In this document: positions 1 through 8,965 of the stretch, one piece after another
How the letters are laid out: every line of letters starts with the position of its first letter
Numbering within the stretch: position 1 is the first letter of the stretch
NCBI RefSeq assembly: GCF_003703975.1
Contig: NZ_ML112622.1
Location: 1,971-65,970 of the forward strand
Length of the DNA stretch: 64,000 nt
Origin: Larkinella soli
GTDB taxonomy: Bacteria; Bacteroidota; Bacteroidia; Cytophagales; Spirosomataceae
Direction: 5' to 3'
Position numbers and translations under genes: made by a program
The notes under the pieces: generated by a model
What the model was told of the DNA's origin: nothing
Database searches by the model: none
The model's input: the letters and a program-made list of their open reading frames with translations, nothing else

Positions 1-53
1 TAATCGTGTCTATCATTCTAATCGATGAGCCGGCGGGGCGGATAAACGGTCTT

Positions 54-1100
54 TCAGGCCACCGATGTTCCGGATTCTTTTTTGGACTTTTCTTCGAGCT
101 TCTGTTGCCAGCGCCAGGCGTCGCGCAGGCTGTCGGCCAGCGATTTTTCGGCCCGCCAACCCATGACCTGGTTCACCTTGTCGACCTGGGCGTAGATTTT
201 TTCGACATCGCCCGGACGGCGGGGCCCAATGCTGTAGTTCAGTTTAAGGTGGTTGACCTCCTCGAACGTTTTGATCAGTTCCAGAACCGTATGGCCGTCG
301 CCGGTGCCGACGTTGAAGACGTCGTAATAGCTGGTTTCCTGGCGGCCGTCGAGCAGTTTCAGCGCCTGAACGTGGGCCTTTGCCAGGTCGACCACGTGGA
401 TGAAATCCCGCATGCAGGTACCGTCGGGGGTGTTATAGTCGCTTCCGAATACGGTCAGTTTCTCACGAATACCGGCGGCCGTCTGCGTAATGTAGGGTAC
501 GAGGTTGCCCGGCACTCCCGAGGGAAGTTCGCCGATCAGGGCCGAGGGATGCGCTCCGACCGGGTTGAAATACCGCAGGGAAATGCCTTTGACGGGGGCT
601 TTCGACCGGACGGTATCCCGGATAATGTCCTCACAGATGGATTTGGTATTGCCGTAAGGCGATTCGGCCGGCAGGCGCGGGGTCTGTTCCGTCACCGGAA
701 GCTGTTCAGGTTGCCCGTAGACCGTACAGGAAGAGGAGAACACCAGGTGCGGAACCCCGTATTTAATCATGGTCTGCAGCAGCAGAACGGTCGAACCGAG
801 GTTGTTGTCATAATAATTGAGCGGTTTTTCGACCGATTCCCCAACGGCTTTATAGGCGGCAAAGTGAATGACGCCGTCGAATTTCTCTTTCTCAAAAATG
901 GCGTTCAGGCTCCCGGCGTCGTTACAGTCGGCTTCGTAGAACGGAACTTCCTCGCCCAGGATCTGTTTCAGTCCGTCGAGCACCGACCGGTTCGAATTGG
1001 AAAAGTTATCGATAATAACAGGTTCATAGCCGGCGTTGCGTAGTTCGACAACCGTATGCGAACCAATAAACCCGGCTCCGCCAGTGACTAAAATTCTCAT
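54..1100 (-). CDS. galE: UDP-glucose 4-epimerase
   Basis: Interconverts UDP-glucose and UDP-galactose in the cytoplasm, feeding the Leloir pathway and sugar-nucleotide supply for surface glycans. The 348 residues match the usual family length. An N-terminal Rossmann motif GGAGFIG (residues 7-13) binds NAD, the serine cluster SSS is at 122-124, and the catalytic YxxxK pair is Y149/K153. The start ATG directly precedes RILVTGGAGF, the expected N-terminus. The gene is transcribed alone, divergent from the SirB1-like gene. Function is assigned from conserved short-chain dehydrogenase/epimerase features; a related epimerase specificity (for example UDP-GlcNAc) cannot be excluded. Confidence 0.95.
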   Translation of the reverse strand: MRILVTGGAGFIGSHTVVELRNAGYEPVIIDNFSNSNRSVLDGLKQILGEEVPFYEADCNDAGSLNAIFEKEKFDGVIHFAAYKAVGESVEKPLNYYDNNLGSTVLLLQTMIKYGVPHLVFSSSCTVYGQPEQLPVTEQTPRLPAESPYGNTKSICEDIIRDTVRSKAPVKGISLRYFNPVGAHPSALIGELPSGVPGNLVPYITQTAAGIREKLTVFGSDYNTPDGTCMRDFIHVVDLAKAHVQALKLLDGRQETSYYDVFNVGTGDGHTVLELIKTFEEVNHLKLNYSIGPRRPGDVEKIYAQVDKVNQVMGWRAEKSLADSLRDAWRWQQKLEEKSKKESGTSVA

Positions 1101-1375
1101 CGGAATGATTGGATTAAGGTAGTTGTTTCAAACGTTGAGGCCATTCCGGCCGATACGGATGGTCTGCTTTGAACCGGGAAAATTTATCTTTGCGGGGTAG
1201 CGGAATGCCAAATCCTTTTTTTGTAAAATTTTGTTAAGAATTCGAAACCAGCCCTTTCCTTATCGGGCAAAAGTATAAAATTCAGTAGGTTTCTAAAAAT
1301 AGTTTTTATCTTGGGGTTATTATCGAATCGTGAACGCTTTTACACGGTGTTCGAAGGCAACCCCGCTTGAGTAGC

Positions 1376-2251
1376 ATGATGAACGACAGCGAAATAAAAG
1401 CGTTGATCTCGTTGCTGGACGACGAGGATCGCGAAATTACTGACCACGTAGAACAGAGAATCCGTGAAATGGGCGGTCAGTTGATTCCTTACCTCGAAAG
1501 TGAGTGGGAAGGCAGTTTTAACCCGATCCATCAGAAGAAAATCGAAGAGCTGATCCATGACCTCCAGTACCAGTCGGTGCTGGAACGGATCACCGCCTGG
1601 AAGGACGCCGGAGCCCAGGATCTGCTCGAAGGCCTCTGGATCGTGGCGACCTACCAGTATCCGGACCTGTCACTGGACAAGCTGCGGCAGGACCTCAATC
1701 AGCTGTATATCGACGTCTGGCTGGAGGGCCGCAACGAGATGCACCCCATCGACCAGATCAAATCCCTGAACCACGTCTTCTTCAATAAACTGAAGTTTGC
1801 GGCCAACACCAAGCATTTCCATTCTCCGTCGAACTCGATGATCAATGTGGTGCTGGAAAGCCGTCGCGGGAATCCGATCTCCCTCTGCGTCATTTACATG
1901 CTTATCGCCCAGCAGCTCGGACTGCCGGTGTATGGCGTGAACCTGCCGAGCCTGTTCGTGCTGACCTACAAGAAGGACCACACGCAGTTCTACATCAACG
2001 TCTTCAACCGCGGACTGGTCTTTTCCAAATCCGACATCGACCATTACATCGGTCAGCTGAACCTTAAACCGGCCGATACCTTCTACCAGCCCTGTTCCAA
2101 CCTCGACATCATCCGTCGGGTGCTGAGAAACCTGATGCTGGCCTTTGAAAAGATCGGCGACGCCGGCCGCGTGAAGGAGGTTGAGCAGCTAATGGATGCC
2201 GTTTTCGACGAAGACGCCACCCCTCCCCTGTCGGATTATACCAATAAATAA
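1376..2251 (+). CDS. SirB1-like transglutaminase-core family protein
   Basis: A 291-residue cytoplasmic protein with the SirB1/transglutaminase-like fold. The recognisable block is RRGNPISLCVIYMLIAQQLG around residues 164-183, carrying the family's conserved Cys. The N-terminal ~130 residues are a charged helical region. The family's biochemical role is unknown; it is common as a single gene in Bacteroidota. A TTG at 1367 would extend it by three codons; ATG at 1376 or 1379 is more likely. The 266-bp upstream gap contains a TATCTTTG box at 1185-1192 that fits the -7 element, but a good -33 TTG is not well placed. Confidence 0.8.
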   Translation: MMNDSEIKALISLLDDEDREITDHVEQRIREMGGQLIPYLESEWEGSFNPIHQKKIEELIHDLQYQSVLERITAWKDAGAQDLLEGLWIVATYQYPDLSLDKLRQDLNQLYIDVWLEGRNEMHPIDQIKSLNHVFFNKLKFAANTKHFHSPSNSMINVVLESRRGNPISLCVIYMLIAQQLGLPVYGVNLPSLFVLTYKKDHTQFYINVFNRGLVFSKSDIDHYIGQLNLKPADTFYQPCSNLDIIRRVLRNLMLAFEKIGDAGRVKEVEQLMDAVFDEDATPPLSDYTNK

Positions 2252-2266
2252 AGACGGTATTCCGAT

Positions 2267-2896
2267 TTAAAACGCAATGGCCATCAGCCCCGGACCGGTC
2301 CGGAAGCAGTGGATGTGCAGTTCACGCACGTCGTCGGGCAGCCGGACATGGCCGGTCAGGCGGTCGGGGGCATCCGGGAAAGGCTCGATGTGGAGGTGTT
2401 CGCGGAAGGTGAGATTTCGTTTGCCGTAGAGCTTGTACAGCGCTTCCTTGGCGCACCAGTAAACCGCCAGCCGGGCCGGATCACCGTCGGCATGAGCAAT
2501 CTCCCCTTCCGACAGCACCCGCGGCACCACCCGTGTAAACTGCTCGCGGAACGGTTCGATGTCGATGCCGACCGGCCGGGAATGGTGCAGCACGGCCGCG
2601 GCCCATCCCTGCGTGTGCGAAATCGAGACGTGGGCGTCCATTCCGATCAGGTGCGGCTTTCCGAAGGAGTCCTTGAACAGGCCGGGATAAGGCCCGAGCG
2701 GTTCCGTCAGGGTCGCCAGAGCCGCCCGACAGGCCAGCCATTCGACCCGTTGGGCCGGGTGGGTGATCTCATGGAGTTCGAACTGTTCGGGGGCCGTCAG
2801 CGTCAGCATCGGCCGTAACGCCGGCTCCTCTTCTTCTATTTTCCACAACACCGCCGTGCATTCTGCACTCAGCCGGAGCGTCTGATACAGGGACAT
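2267..2896 (-). CDS. 4'-phosphopantetheinyl transferase superfamily protein
   Basis: Transfers the phosphopantetheine arm of CoA to a carrier-protein serine. The 209-residue Sfp/AcpT-like protein shows the two magnesium/CoA-binding signatures: VGIDIEPFREQF in the middle and WCAKEALYKLYGK nearer the C-terminus. The ORF extends upstream to 2974, but the added residues are not conserved-looking and would overlap the divergent WD40 gene, so ATG at 2896 (MSLYQTLRLS) is chosen. No polyketide or nonribosomal peptide genes are nearby, so it may serve fatty-acid ACP; the partner is inferred only. Confidence 0.88.
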   Translation of the reverse strand: MSLYQTLRLSAECTAVLWKIEEEEPALRPMLTLTAPEQFELHEITHPAQRVEWLACRAALATLTEPLGPYPGLFKDSFGKPHLIGMDAHVSISHTQGWAAAVLHHSRPVGIDIEPFREQFTRVVPRVLSEGEIAHADGDPARLAVYWCAKEALYKLYGKRNLTFREHLHIEPFPDAPDRLTGHVRLPDDVRELHIHCFRTGPGLMAIAF

Positions 2897-2951
2897 ATCC
2901 CGATTCCGATTATTTTTGACGCGAAAATAAGGAATCGAACCGAGGGTGGGT

Positions 2952-3854
2952 ATGCAGGTAAAAAAAATCGACACCTTCGCCGGGCATCGCGATGGTGTTT
3001 ATACGCTCGAAGAAGGCGGGTCGCCGACGGAGTTTTTTTCGGCCGGAGCCGACGGTCTGGTGGTCCGATGGCAGCTCGACAAGCCGGATCTCGGCACCCT
3101 GCTGGCCCGCGTGCCGGCTTCCGTGTATGCCATAGCGTTCGATCCGGAACAGAAACAGCTCTGGGTTGGACAGAATTATGACGGCATCCATGTGCTGACC
3201 CCGTCCGATAAGCAGGAAATCCGGTCGGCGCAGATCACCCCGGCCGCCATCTTCGACATTCGTTTTCATGAGGATACCGCCTGGGTTGCCCTCTCCGACG
3301 GGGTCGTCGTGGTAATGGACAAAGCCGCCTTTGCGGTAAAAAAACACCTCAAGGCGTCCGATAAAAGCGCCCGCTGCATTGCCGTCAACCCCGGCGGCCG
3401 TGAGGTGGCGGTCGGTTACAGCGACCACGGGGTCCGGATTTTCGACCTGGACAGCCTCGTCCTCAAACGGGTCATTCCGGCTCACAGCAACTCGGTTTTC
3501 ACGGTGCAGTATTCGCCGGACGGCCGGTTTCTGCTCACGGCAGGCCGGGACGCCCACCTGAAAGTCTGGAACGCGGCCGGGGGCTACACACTGCACCAGG
3601 ACATCGTCGCCCACCTGTTTGCCGTCAACCACATCTGCTACAGCCCGGATGGCGCGTTATTTGCTACATGCAGTATGGATAAGTCCGTGAAAGTCTGGGA
3701 TGCCGAAACCTTCCGGCTGCTGAAAGTCATCGACCGCGCCCGGCACGCCGGCCACGGCACCTCGGTGAACCGGCTCTGGTGGAGTTCGTACCGGCAGCAG
3801 CTGGTATCGTGCAGCGACGACCGGCTCATCTCGGTTTGGGAGATTCTCCGGTAA
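2952..3854 (+). CDS. WD40 repeat protein
   Basis: A 300-residue protein made almost entirely of WD40 repeats, predicted to form a seven-bladed beta-propeller scaffold for protein-protein contacts. Repeat ends such as LKVWNA, VKVWDAETFRLL and ISVWEILR are spaced about 40 residues apart, each preceded by a GH/AH dipeptide (for example AHSNSVFTVQYSPDGRFLL). No signal peptide or membrane segment is visible, so it is probably cytoplasmic. The ATG at 2952 follows an in-frame GTG at 2946; the ATG is preferred. It is divergent from the phosphopantetheinyl transferase with only 55 bp between starts. The binding partner is unknown. Confidence 0.9.
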   Translation: MQVKKIDTFAGHRDGVYTLEEGGSPTEFFSAGADGLVVRWQLDKPDLGTLLARVPASVYAIAFDPEQKQLWVGQNYDGIHVLTPSDKQEIRSAQITPAAIFDIRFHEDTAWVALSDGVVVVMDKAAFAVKKHLKASDKSARCIAVNPGGREVAVGYSDHGVRIFDLDSLVLKRVIPAHSNSVFTVQYSPDGRFLLTAGRDAHLKVWNAAGGYTLHQDIVAHLFAVNHICYSPDGALFATCSMDKSVKVWDAETFRLLKVIDRARHAGHGTSVNRLWWSSYRQQLVSCSDDRLISVWEILR

Positions 3855-3979
3855 ATAGAATCGCGCCCTACTTTTTTCCGGTGAAAAGAAAAATTCGGAT
3901 TAATTAATTGATATTTTCAACCTGATCCCTTTATTTTTAGCCAAAACGGTGAAAGCCCTTCACCAAAACCCATTCAATC

Positions 3980-4876
3980 ATGAAGATAACGCCCATTGAA
4001 ATACGTCAGCATACATTTGAGAAAAAGGGCTTCGGTGGTTACCGCCCCGATGAAGTGGACGCTTTTCTGGCTTCATTATCACAGGAGTGGGAACGTGTAA
4101 TCAGCGAAAGCAAAATGCTGAAAATGCAGCTTGAACTGGCTGAAAAGGAACTCGGCAAGTTCAAGGAAATTGAACTGACGCTTTTCAAAACGTTGAAAAC
4201 CGCCGACGAAACCAGCTCACAGATCACCGAGCAGGCCAACAAGGCTGCCGAAAAATACCTGAATGAGTCGAAACAGAAAGCGGACGAAGTGCTGGCCGAC
4301 GCCCGCAAACGCTCGACGCTCATGGTGCAGGATGCCGAGAATCAGGCGCGATACATCAAAGAAAATATCCTGAACGACCTGAAAGCCATGGAGCACGACT
4401 TCAAGGCCATGGAAAAGTTCAAAGAAAGCCTCATCAAACAGATCCGGACCCTCGCTACCAGCGCCATAGACAGTGTCGACCGGTTCGAGAAAAAATTCAA
4501 CCAGCAGTCGCTCCAGGCCAAAATCGACGAGGTCACCGCCCAGAATAACGAAGCGGAAGCCGCAGCGACGGCCGCCGACATCGACCCTAACGAGCCTCTG
4601 ATCGGGCAGGAAGAAACCGCAGCCGAAACCACCGAGGACGTTCAGGCCGCTACCGAAGCCCCCGCTGAAGAGACCGCCGTCATCGACCCCGTAGCCGCCC
4701 AGGGCGAAGAAGCCGCCGAAGCCGGGCTGCCGGTTACCGAGCCGGTCGCGGAAGAGGAGCCGGTTGCCGAACCGCAGGCCTTGCACGAAGCGGCCGTTTC
4801 GGACGAGAAACCCAAAGAAGCCGGAACCCCAACCGCCGGAACACCCGCCGGAGGCTCCTTCTTCGACCAAATTTAA
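3980..4876 (+). CDS. DivIVA domain-containing protein
   Basis: The 298-residue protein opens with a DivIVA-type membrane-binding motif (FEKKGFGGYRPDEVDAFL, residues ~13-30), followed by a coiled coil to about residue 190. The last ~100 residues are an acidic Ala/Glu/Pro-rich tail ending in GGSFFDQI. In Firmicutes and Actinobacteria such proteins sense membrane curvature and organise division or polar growth; the role in Bacteroidota is not established. It stands alone and ends in a hairpin terminator at 4881-4911. The disordered tail is long and low in complexity. Domain assignment is secure, cellular role is not. Confidence 0.88.
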   Translation: MKITPIEIRQHTFEKKGFGGYRPDEVDAFLASLSQEWERVISESKMLKMQLELAEKELGKFKEIELTLFKTLKTADETSSQITEQANKAAEKYLNESKQKADEVLADARKRSTLMVQDAENQARYIKENILNDLKAMEHDFKAMEKFKESLIKQIRTLATSAIDSVDRFEKKFNQQSLQAKIDEVTAQNNEAEAAATAADIDPNEPLIGQEETAAETTEDVQAATEAPAEETAVIDPVAAQGEEAAEAGLPVTEPVAEEEPVAEPQALHEAAVSDEKPKEAGTPTAGTPAGGSFFDQI

Positions 4877-4880
4877 TCGG

Positions 4881-4911
4881 AGGCCGGGTTTCAAATCCGG
4901 CCTTTTCCTTT
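4881..4911 (+). terminator. Rho-independent terminator after the DivIVA-domain gene
   Basis: Seven-bp stem AGGCCGG (4881-4887) / CCGGCCT (4897-4903) with a 9-nt loop, followed by a T-rich tract (TTTCCTTT). It lies 5 bp after the DivIVA-domain stop codon. Confidence 0.75.
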
Positions 4912-4960
4912 ACTTTTGGGCGTTTTTTACGTAAAAAGGCGGTCGAATAGCCGCCCTCCT

Positions 4961-5311
4961 ATGGGAACGATCACGCTCGAAGGACTGGAATTCTTTGCCT
5001 ACCACGGCTTTTACGACGAAGAACAGAAAATCGGCAACAAATACTCCGTCGATATCACCGTCACCGCCGATTTTACCGAAGCCGCCCGTCGCGACCGCCT
5101 GAGTGCCACGGTCAACTACGAAGAGCTGTACCGCATCACGCACGAGGCCATGCAGCGGCCGGCCCGCCTGCTCGAACACCTCGCCCATACCATCATCGAG
5201 GAAATCCGGAAACGCTACCCGGCCGTCGAATCGGTCGAAGTAAGCGTGTCGAAGTTCAATCCGCCGGTGGGCGGAGTCTGCCACCGCGCCAAAATCACCC
5301 TGAAGGAATAA
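4961..5311 (+). CDS. folB: dihydroneopterin aldolase
   Basis: Converts 7,8-dihydroneopterin to 6-hydroxymethyl-dihydropterin plus glycolaldehyde in folate synthesis. The 116-residue length is typical. The family signature EFFAYHGFYDEEQKIGN lies near the N-terminus (residues ~8-24), the mid-protein VNYEELY segment aligns with the substrate-binding region, and the C-terminus ends VSKFNPPVGG..., also typical. ATG at 4961 gives MGTITLEGLEFF, the expected start; a TTG extension to 4916 is rejected. A TACTTTTG box (4911-4918) could be its -7 element, overlapping the preceding terminator tract. Confidence 0.92.
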   Translation: MGTITLEGLEFFAYHGFYDEEQKIGNKYSVDITVTADFTEAARRDRLSATVNYEELYRITHEAMQRPARLLEHLAHTIIEEIRKRYPAVESVEVSVSKFNPPVGGVCHRAKITLKE

Positions 5312-5315
5312 TCGT

Positions 5316-7637
5316 CTACCGGGCCTCCAGCGTCAGGCTGCCCCCGGGTTTCATCGTGATCTGCACTAGTCCGTCGGACGCCGGACCCACCTCGGCCTGC
5401 TGCCGGGTTTTCACGGTATAAGCCCTGAACGGCAGTTTTACGCGGGCGGTTCCTCCCTTCTCCGATTTGACCGTCACGCGGTCCGGAATACCGGGCGCTC
5501 GTTCCGCGCTGACCAGAAAAGCGCCTTCCGCCCGCAGATCCCGGAACGACAGGCTCGTCCAGTCGGCCGGAACCGCCGGAAATACCTCGATGCGGCCGGC
5601 ATACGACTGCAACAGCATTTCCTGCAATCCGGCGGCAAAGGCAAAATTCCCCTCCAGCGTAAACGGCCGGTAAGTGAATCTGGACAGGCCGGATTTGGTC
5701 TGATCGCCGTTGAGGTGGAACGAGTTGGTGGAGCAGAACGCCCGCGCAAACGTCCGGAGGGCTTCGGCGGCTCCGGCCCCGTCTTTGGCCCTCGCCTTCA
5801 GGCCGGCCGCCCAGGCGTAGGAATACCCGCACCACCAGTCCGGCCCGATCCGGTCGAGCAGGGAAAGCGAGTTGCGGATGATCTGCTGCGCCTTTTCGCC
5901 GTCTTCCCAGCGAATCAGGCCCAGCGGGTGGATCGCCATCAGGTGGGAAAAATGCCGGTGTGATTCGTTGTAGGGAGCGCCCGGCGCAAACAACAGCTCC
6001 TGCCGGTCGCTCAGCGAAAAATCCGGCAGTTCTTTCCCGATCGCTTCCCAGTGCCAGGCTTCGTCGGCACGGCCCAGAGCACCGGCCATCTCCGCAGCCG
6101 CCGAAAAGACGAATTTCATCAGGGCCAGGTCGTAGTTGGTCGTGTTCAGAAACCAGGCTTCCAGCTTGTTATTGTTGATTTCCGGGCTGGAGCTGATGGG
6201 CAGCTTCCGGCGGCCGTCTTCTTCCCGCACCGTCACCTGCTCCAGATGCCGGGCCACCCCCGACACCCAGGGATAGGCCCGCCGGCTCAGAAAACCGGCA
6301 TCCCGGCTATACTGCCAGTGGAGGTAGTAATGATGGGCCAGCCAGGCCGAGACCGTCGGCGACAGTGAATACTGAATCCAGCCGCCCATCTCCTTGCCGG
6401 TCAGGGTCGTTACGCCCGGCACGGCGATTCCGTCCGTTCCGAAATACCGCCGGGTATAGTCGCGGTAGACCGGCAGGTTTTCCTCCAGGTGGTTGAAATA
6501 GCCCAGCCCTTCTTCGAGATGATTTCCGCTGTAGCAGGGCCAGTAACTCAGCTGGGTGTTCAGGTCGTGGTGATAGTCGCCTTTCCAGGGCGGAATGCGT
6601 CCGTTGTCGGCGGTCCAGACGGCCTGGAGGGAAATCGGCGGGGCGTCGGCCCGGGCGGCCGAGCCCCACTTGTACTGTTCCAGATACCACTGTTTGCGAA
6701 GCAGGGGGTCCGGGACGTTCAGATCGGATTTCGACCAGAACGTTTTCCACCAGGCCCGGTGGCTCTCGAGGTCCCGGGTGAACGAAGCGGCAGCGGCCTG
6801 CGGTTTTTCAGGCGACTTCACCCCGTTGGCCAGGGATTTGGGAAAGTGGGAAACGATGGTCCAGTGGCCTTCCAGCACATTTCCCTGCCGCTTCCACCCG
6901 ACCCGTACTTCGTAGGAAAAGCCGCCCCACCCCTCCTGCCTGTACGTGATCCCGTCCTTCTGCCGGACCAGCTGGCCCTGCGGGTACCCGAGCCGGACGA
7001 GATTGTCGCCTTCCACCACCGCATTGCCGACCGAATCCTTCCCGGCTTTCCCGTAAATGGGCGGAATCAGGTCGATGGCCGGGTCGGAAGGAAGGTTCTC
7101 GAACCGGAACCAGCCGACGGGCCGCGTCGCATGCACGAACGACCGCAGCACCACCCCGTTTCGCCAGCGGACCTCCCCCACGGCCTCCTGCACCGACACC
7201 CGCGCCGACTCGACCGGCCCGAAAGCCGCCATATCGAATTCCAGGGCCGCGCCCGGTATTTTGGTCGGGCCGGGTTCGCGGTCATAGGGCGCGTCGAAAT
7301 AATCCTGCACTACCTTGTATTCCTTTTTCCGGACCTGCTGCTGCACCCAGCGAAAGCTGAATTCCGGCCGGTCGAGCCCCTTCATCGGGCGAAGGTCCCA
7401 GAGGTCGGCGCGGTCCAGTGAAACCCGCAGACGGCCGTCTTTCTGCCAGATCAGGGCGCCCAGCGTGCCGTTCCCCAACGGCAGTGCCTCATCCCAGCGC
7501 GTCGGCAGGGCGGAAAATTTCAGATCGAAATCACCTGACGAAAGGGTCTGTGACCAAACCGGGTGCAGCAGAACCAGCCAACCGATCAGAACATGGAAAG
7601 CAAGCACTGGGCATCGGCGAAATCCGGTGCGGGACAT
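5316..7637 (-). CDS. GH95-like glycoside hydrolase, secreted
   Basis: A 773-residue secreted enzyme with an N-terminal signal peptide (hydrophobic stretch residues ~11-28 ending in VWSQ). The N-terminal domain has PLGNGTLGALIW, matching the PxGNGxxGAM-type motif of GH95 enzymes. The central (alpha/alpha)6 barrel carries LNTQLSYWPCYSGNHLEEGL, the equivalent of the GH95 NxQMNYWP region, and the C-terminal beta domain follows. GH95 members cleave alpha-L-fucosides or L-galactosides; the substrate here is uncertain because the motifs diverge. No SusC/SusD pair is adjacent, so it is not in a canonical polysaccharide utilisation locus. Confidence 0.75.
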   Translation of the reverse strand: MSRTGFRRCPVLAFHVLIGWLVLLHPVWSQTLSSGDFDLKFSALPTRWDEALPLGNGTLGALIWQKDGRLRVSLDRADLWDLRPMKGLDRPEFSFRWVQQQVRKKEYKVVQDYFDAPYDREPGPTKIPGAALEFDMAAFGPVESARVSVQEAVGEVRWRNGVVLRSFVHATRPVGWFRFENLPSDPAIDLIPPIYGKAGKDSVGNAVVEGDNLVRLGYPQGQLVRQKDGITYRQEGWGGFSYEVRVGWKRQGNVLEGHWTIVSHFPKSLANGVKSPEKPQAAAASFTRDLESHRAWWKTFWSKSDLNVPDPLLRKQWYLEQYKWGSAARADAPPISLQAVWTADNGRIPPWKGDYHHDLNTQLSYWPCYSGNHLEEGLGYFNHLEENLPVYRDYTRRYFGTDGIAVPGVTTLTGKEMGGWIQYSLSPTVSAWLAHHYYLHWQYSRDAGFLSRRAYPWVSGVARHLEQVTVREEDGRRKLPISSSPEINNNKLEAWFLNTTNYDLALMKFVFSAAAEMAGALGRADEAWHWEAIGKELPDFSLSDRQELLFAPGAPYNESHRHFSHLMAIHPLGLIRWEDGEKAQQIIRNSLSLLDRIGPDWWCGYSYAWAAGLKARAKDGAGAAEALRTFARAFCSTNSFHLNGDQTKSGLSRFTYRPFTLEGNFAFAAGLQEMLLQSYAGRIEVFPAVPADWTSLSFRDLRAEGAFLVSAERAPGIPDRVTVKSEKGGTARVKLPFRAYTVKTRQQAEVGPASDGLVQITMKPGGSLTLEAR

Positions 7638-7688
7638 AGAGGTCCAGGAGTTAAAAGTTGAAGGGTTTAGGGGTTGGGGAGTTGGGGG

Positions 7689-8855
7689 TCAGGTCTGGGA
7701 ATTGAGTTCGGGGCGTTCCTGTTGTTCGGAGCCGAGAAGTTCCTTCTGGTTGATCGGGATCAGGTTGACGCTGAATTGACGGACAATCAAACGCATGATC
7801 GGATCATTCTCGATCTTTCGCAGCATTCTCCGGGTCTGTTCCTCGTCGTAGCCCATCACCAGCTGGTCGGTCAGCTTCAGGTATTTGACCGCATAGTAAA
7901 AGCCGGTAATGACATAGGGGCCGAAAGGCGTCGAGGGTACGTCGAAGGAGGTGCTGGTGATGTTGAAGATCGTATTCGGCAGATACCGGTTTCCGACGTC
8001 GATTCCCCTCTCGTTCAGGTAGTATCTGGCGGCCAGAGCCCGGGACGTCATGAACTGGTTGGGCGTGCAGAGCAGGCCGGCGTAGGGCTGCTGTTTCTGG
8101 GACTGGCTCGTCAGGATGTCGAGCATGCTCGACGCCCGGCGCCGGATTTCCGCCTGCACCTCATCCCACCAGGGTACGGGCGGCTGGCCGCCGTCGAGCC
8201 GGATCAGGGCGTGAATCGAGTAATCGAGGATGCCGGCGGTTATCCGGATGCCGAGCCGGTTGAGGTCCGCGTCGCGGTCGATCATCTGCTGAAGCCGGGC
8301 GCGCTGGGCGCGGGGGTGCGTCCTGAGGTAGTCGATGCTCTGGACCCAGTCGCCGGCCAGGTACCCGTCATGGGCGTAAACCTCCTTCAGCAGGTGCCGG
8401 ATGTCTTCGTCGTTCCGGATTTTGAATTTTCCGGCGGGGGTGTCGTATTCCAGCTGGTTTTCCACCAGCATCTGTTCGATCTCGACGGCCACACCGGTAG
8501 CGCCCAGCATCCCGCAGTTCAGCGCCGACCCTTCCACAATGCCCATTTTGTAGATATGGCTGACATACGATTTATCCGACTGGTCGTGCAGGTGCCCGTG
8601 GGTCTGGATATGAACGAAATGGTCGATCCGGTCGTATTTCAGGGCGTTGCGCTTCTGGTTTTCCCGGATGATGTGGTTGATGTCCTCGAATACGTCCTGG
8701 GTAACGAAGGAGCCGGCGGCCCGGATCACCTGGAGTTCGACGTGGATGTCTTTCGTGCGGTATTCGTTGATCTTGTCGTTTACGACATCCAGTTGAAGCT
8801 GGCTCAGGTCGCGCGCATCGGCACAACCAATGAGAATGTGAAGTTCCTGTCTCAA
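7689..8855 (-). CDS. conserved protein with beta-carbonic-anhydrase-like Cys/His motifs
   Basis: I do not recognise an established function. The ~388-residue protein opens ILIGCADARDLSQLQLDVV, resembling the beta-carbonic anhydrase GCxDSR loop, and later shows HIQTHGHLHD and NCGMLGATG, reminiscent of the second zinc ligand pair. The rest is helical and charged, ending in a conserved-looking QFSVNLIPINQKELL segment. The open frame continues to 9035, but that part contains the ytxJ terminator hairpin, so TTG at 8855 is chosen; the start is uncertain. It is downstream of and co-directional with ytxJ but separated by that terminator. Any metal binding is inference from motifs. Confidence 0.6.
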   Translation of the reverse strand: MRQELHILIGCADARDLSQLQLDVVNDKINEYRTKDIHVELQVIRAAGSFVTQDVFEDINHIIRENQKRNALKYDRIDHFVHIQTHGHLHDQSDKSYVSHIYKMGIVEGSALNCGMLGATGVAVEIEQMLVENQLEYDTPAGKFKIRNDEDIRHLLKEVYAHDGYLAGDWVQSIDYLRTHPRAQRARLQQMIDRDADLNRLGIRITAGILDYSIHALIRLDGGQPPVPWWDEVQAEIRRRASSMLDILTSQSQKQQPYAGLLCTPNQFMTSRALAARYYLNERGIDVGNRYLPNTIFNITSTSFDVPSTPFGPYVITGFYYAVKYLKLTDQLVMGYDEEQTRRMLRKIENDPIMRLIVRQFSVNLIPINQKELLGSEQQERPELNSQT

Positions 8856-8883
8856 GATAGTGATGGATTGGATTCGGGCGAAG

Positions 8884-8926
8884 ATAAAAAAAGCGCGACA
8901 TTCCGGTTGCCGGGAATGTCGCGCTT
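8884..8926 (-). terminator. Terminator after ytxJ
   Basis: A perfect 14-bp inverted repeat (8891-8904 with 8913-8926, 8-nt loop) followed on the minus strand by a run of seven T. It sits 40 bp downstream of the ytxJ stop codon and just upstream of the next gene's start. Confidence 0.9.
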
Positions 8927-8965
8927 CTGCAAAAAAGTCTTGTACGGGCCGCCTTATACCACAAA

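Noticed and set aside
1185-1192. Confident promoter for the SirB1-like gene
   Set aside because: TATCTTTG is a good -7 match, but the nearest TTG is only 13 nt away and the leader would be long.
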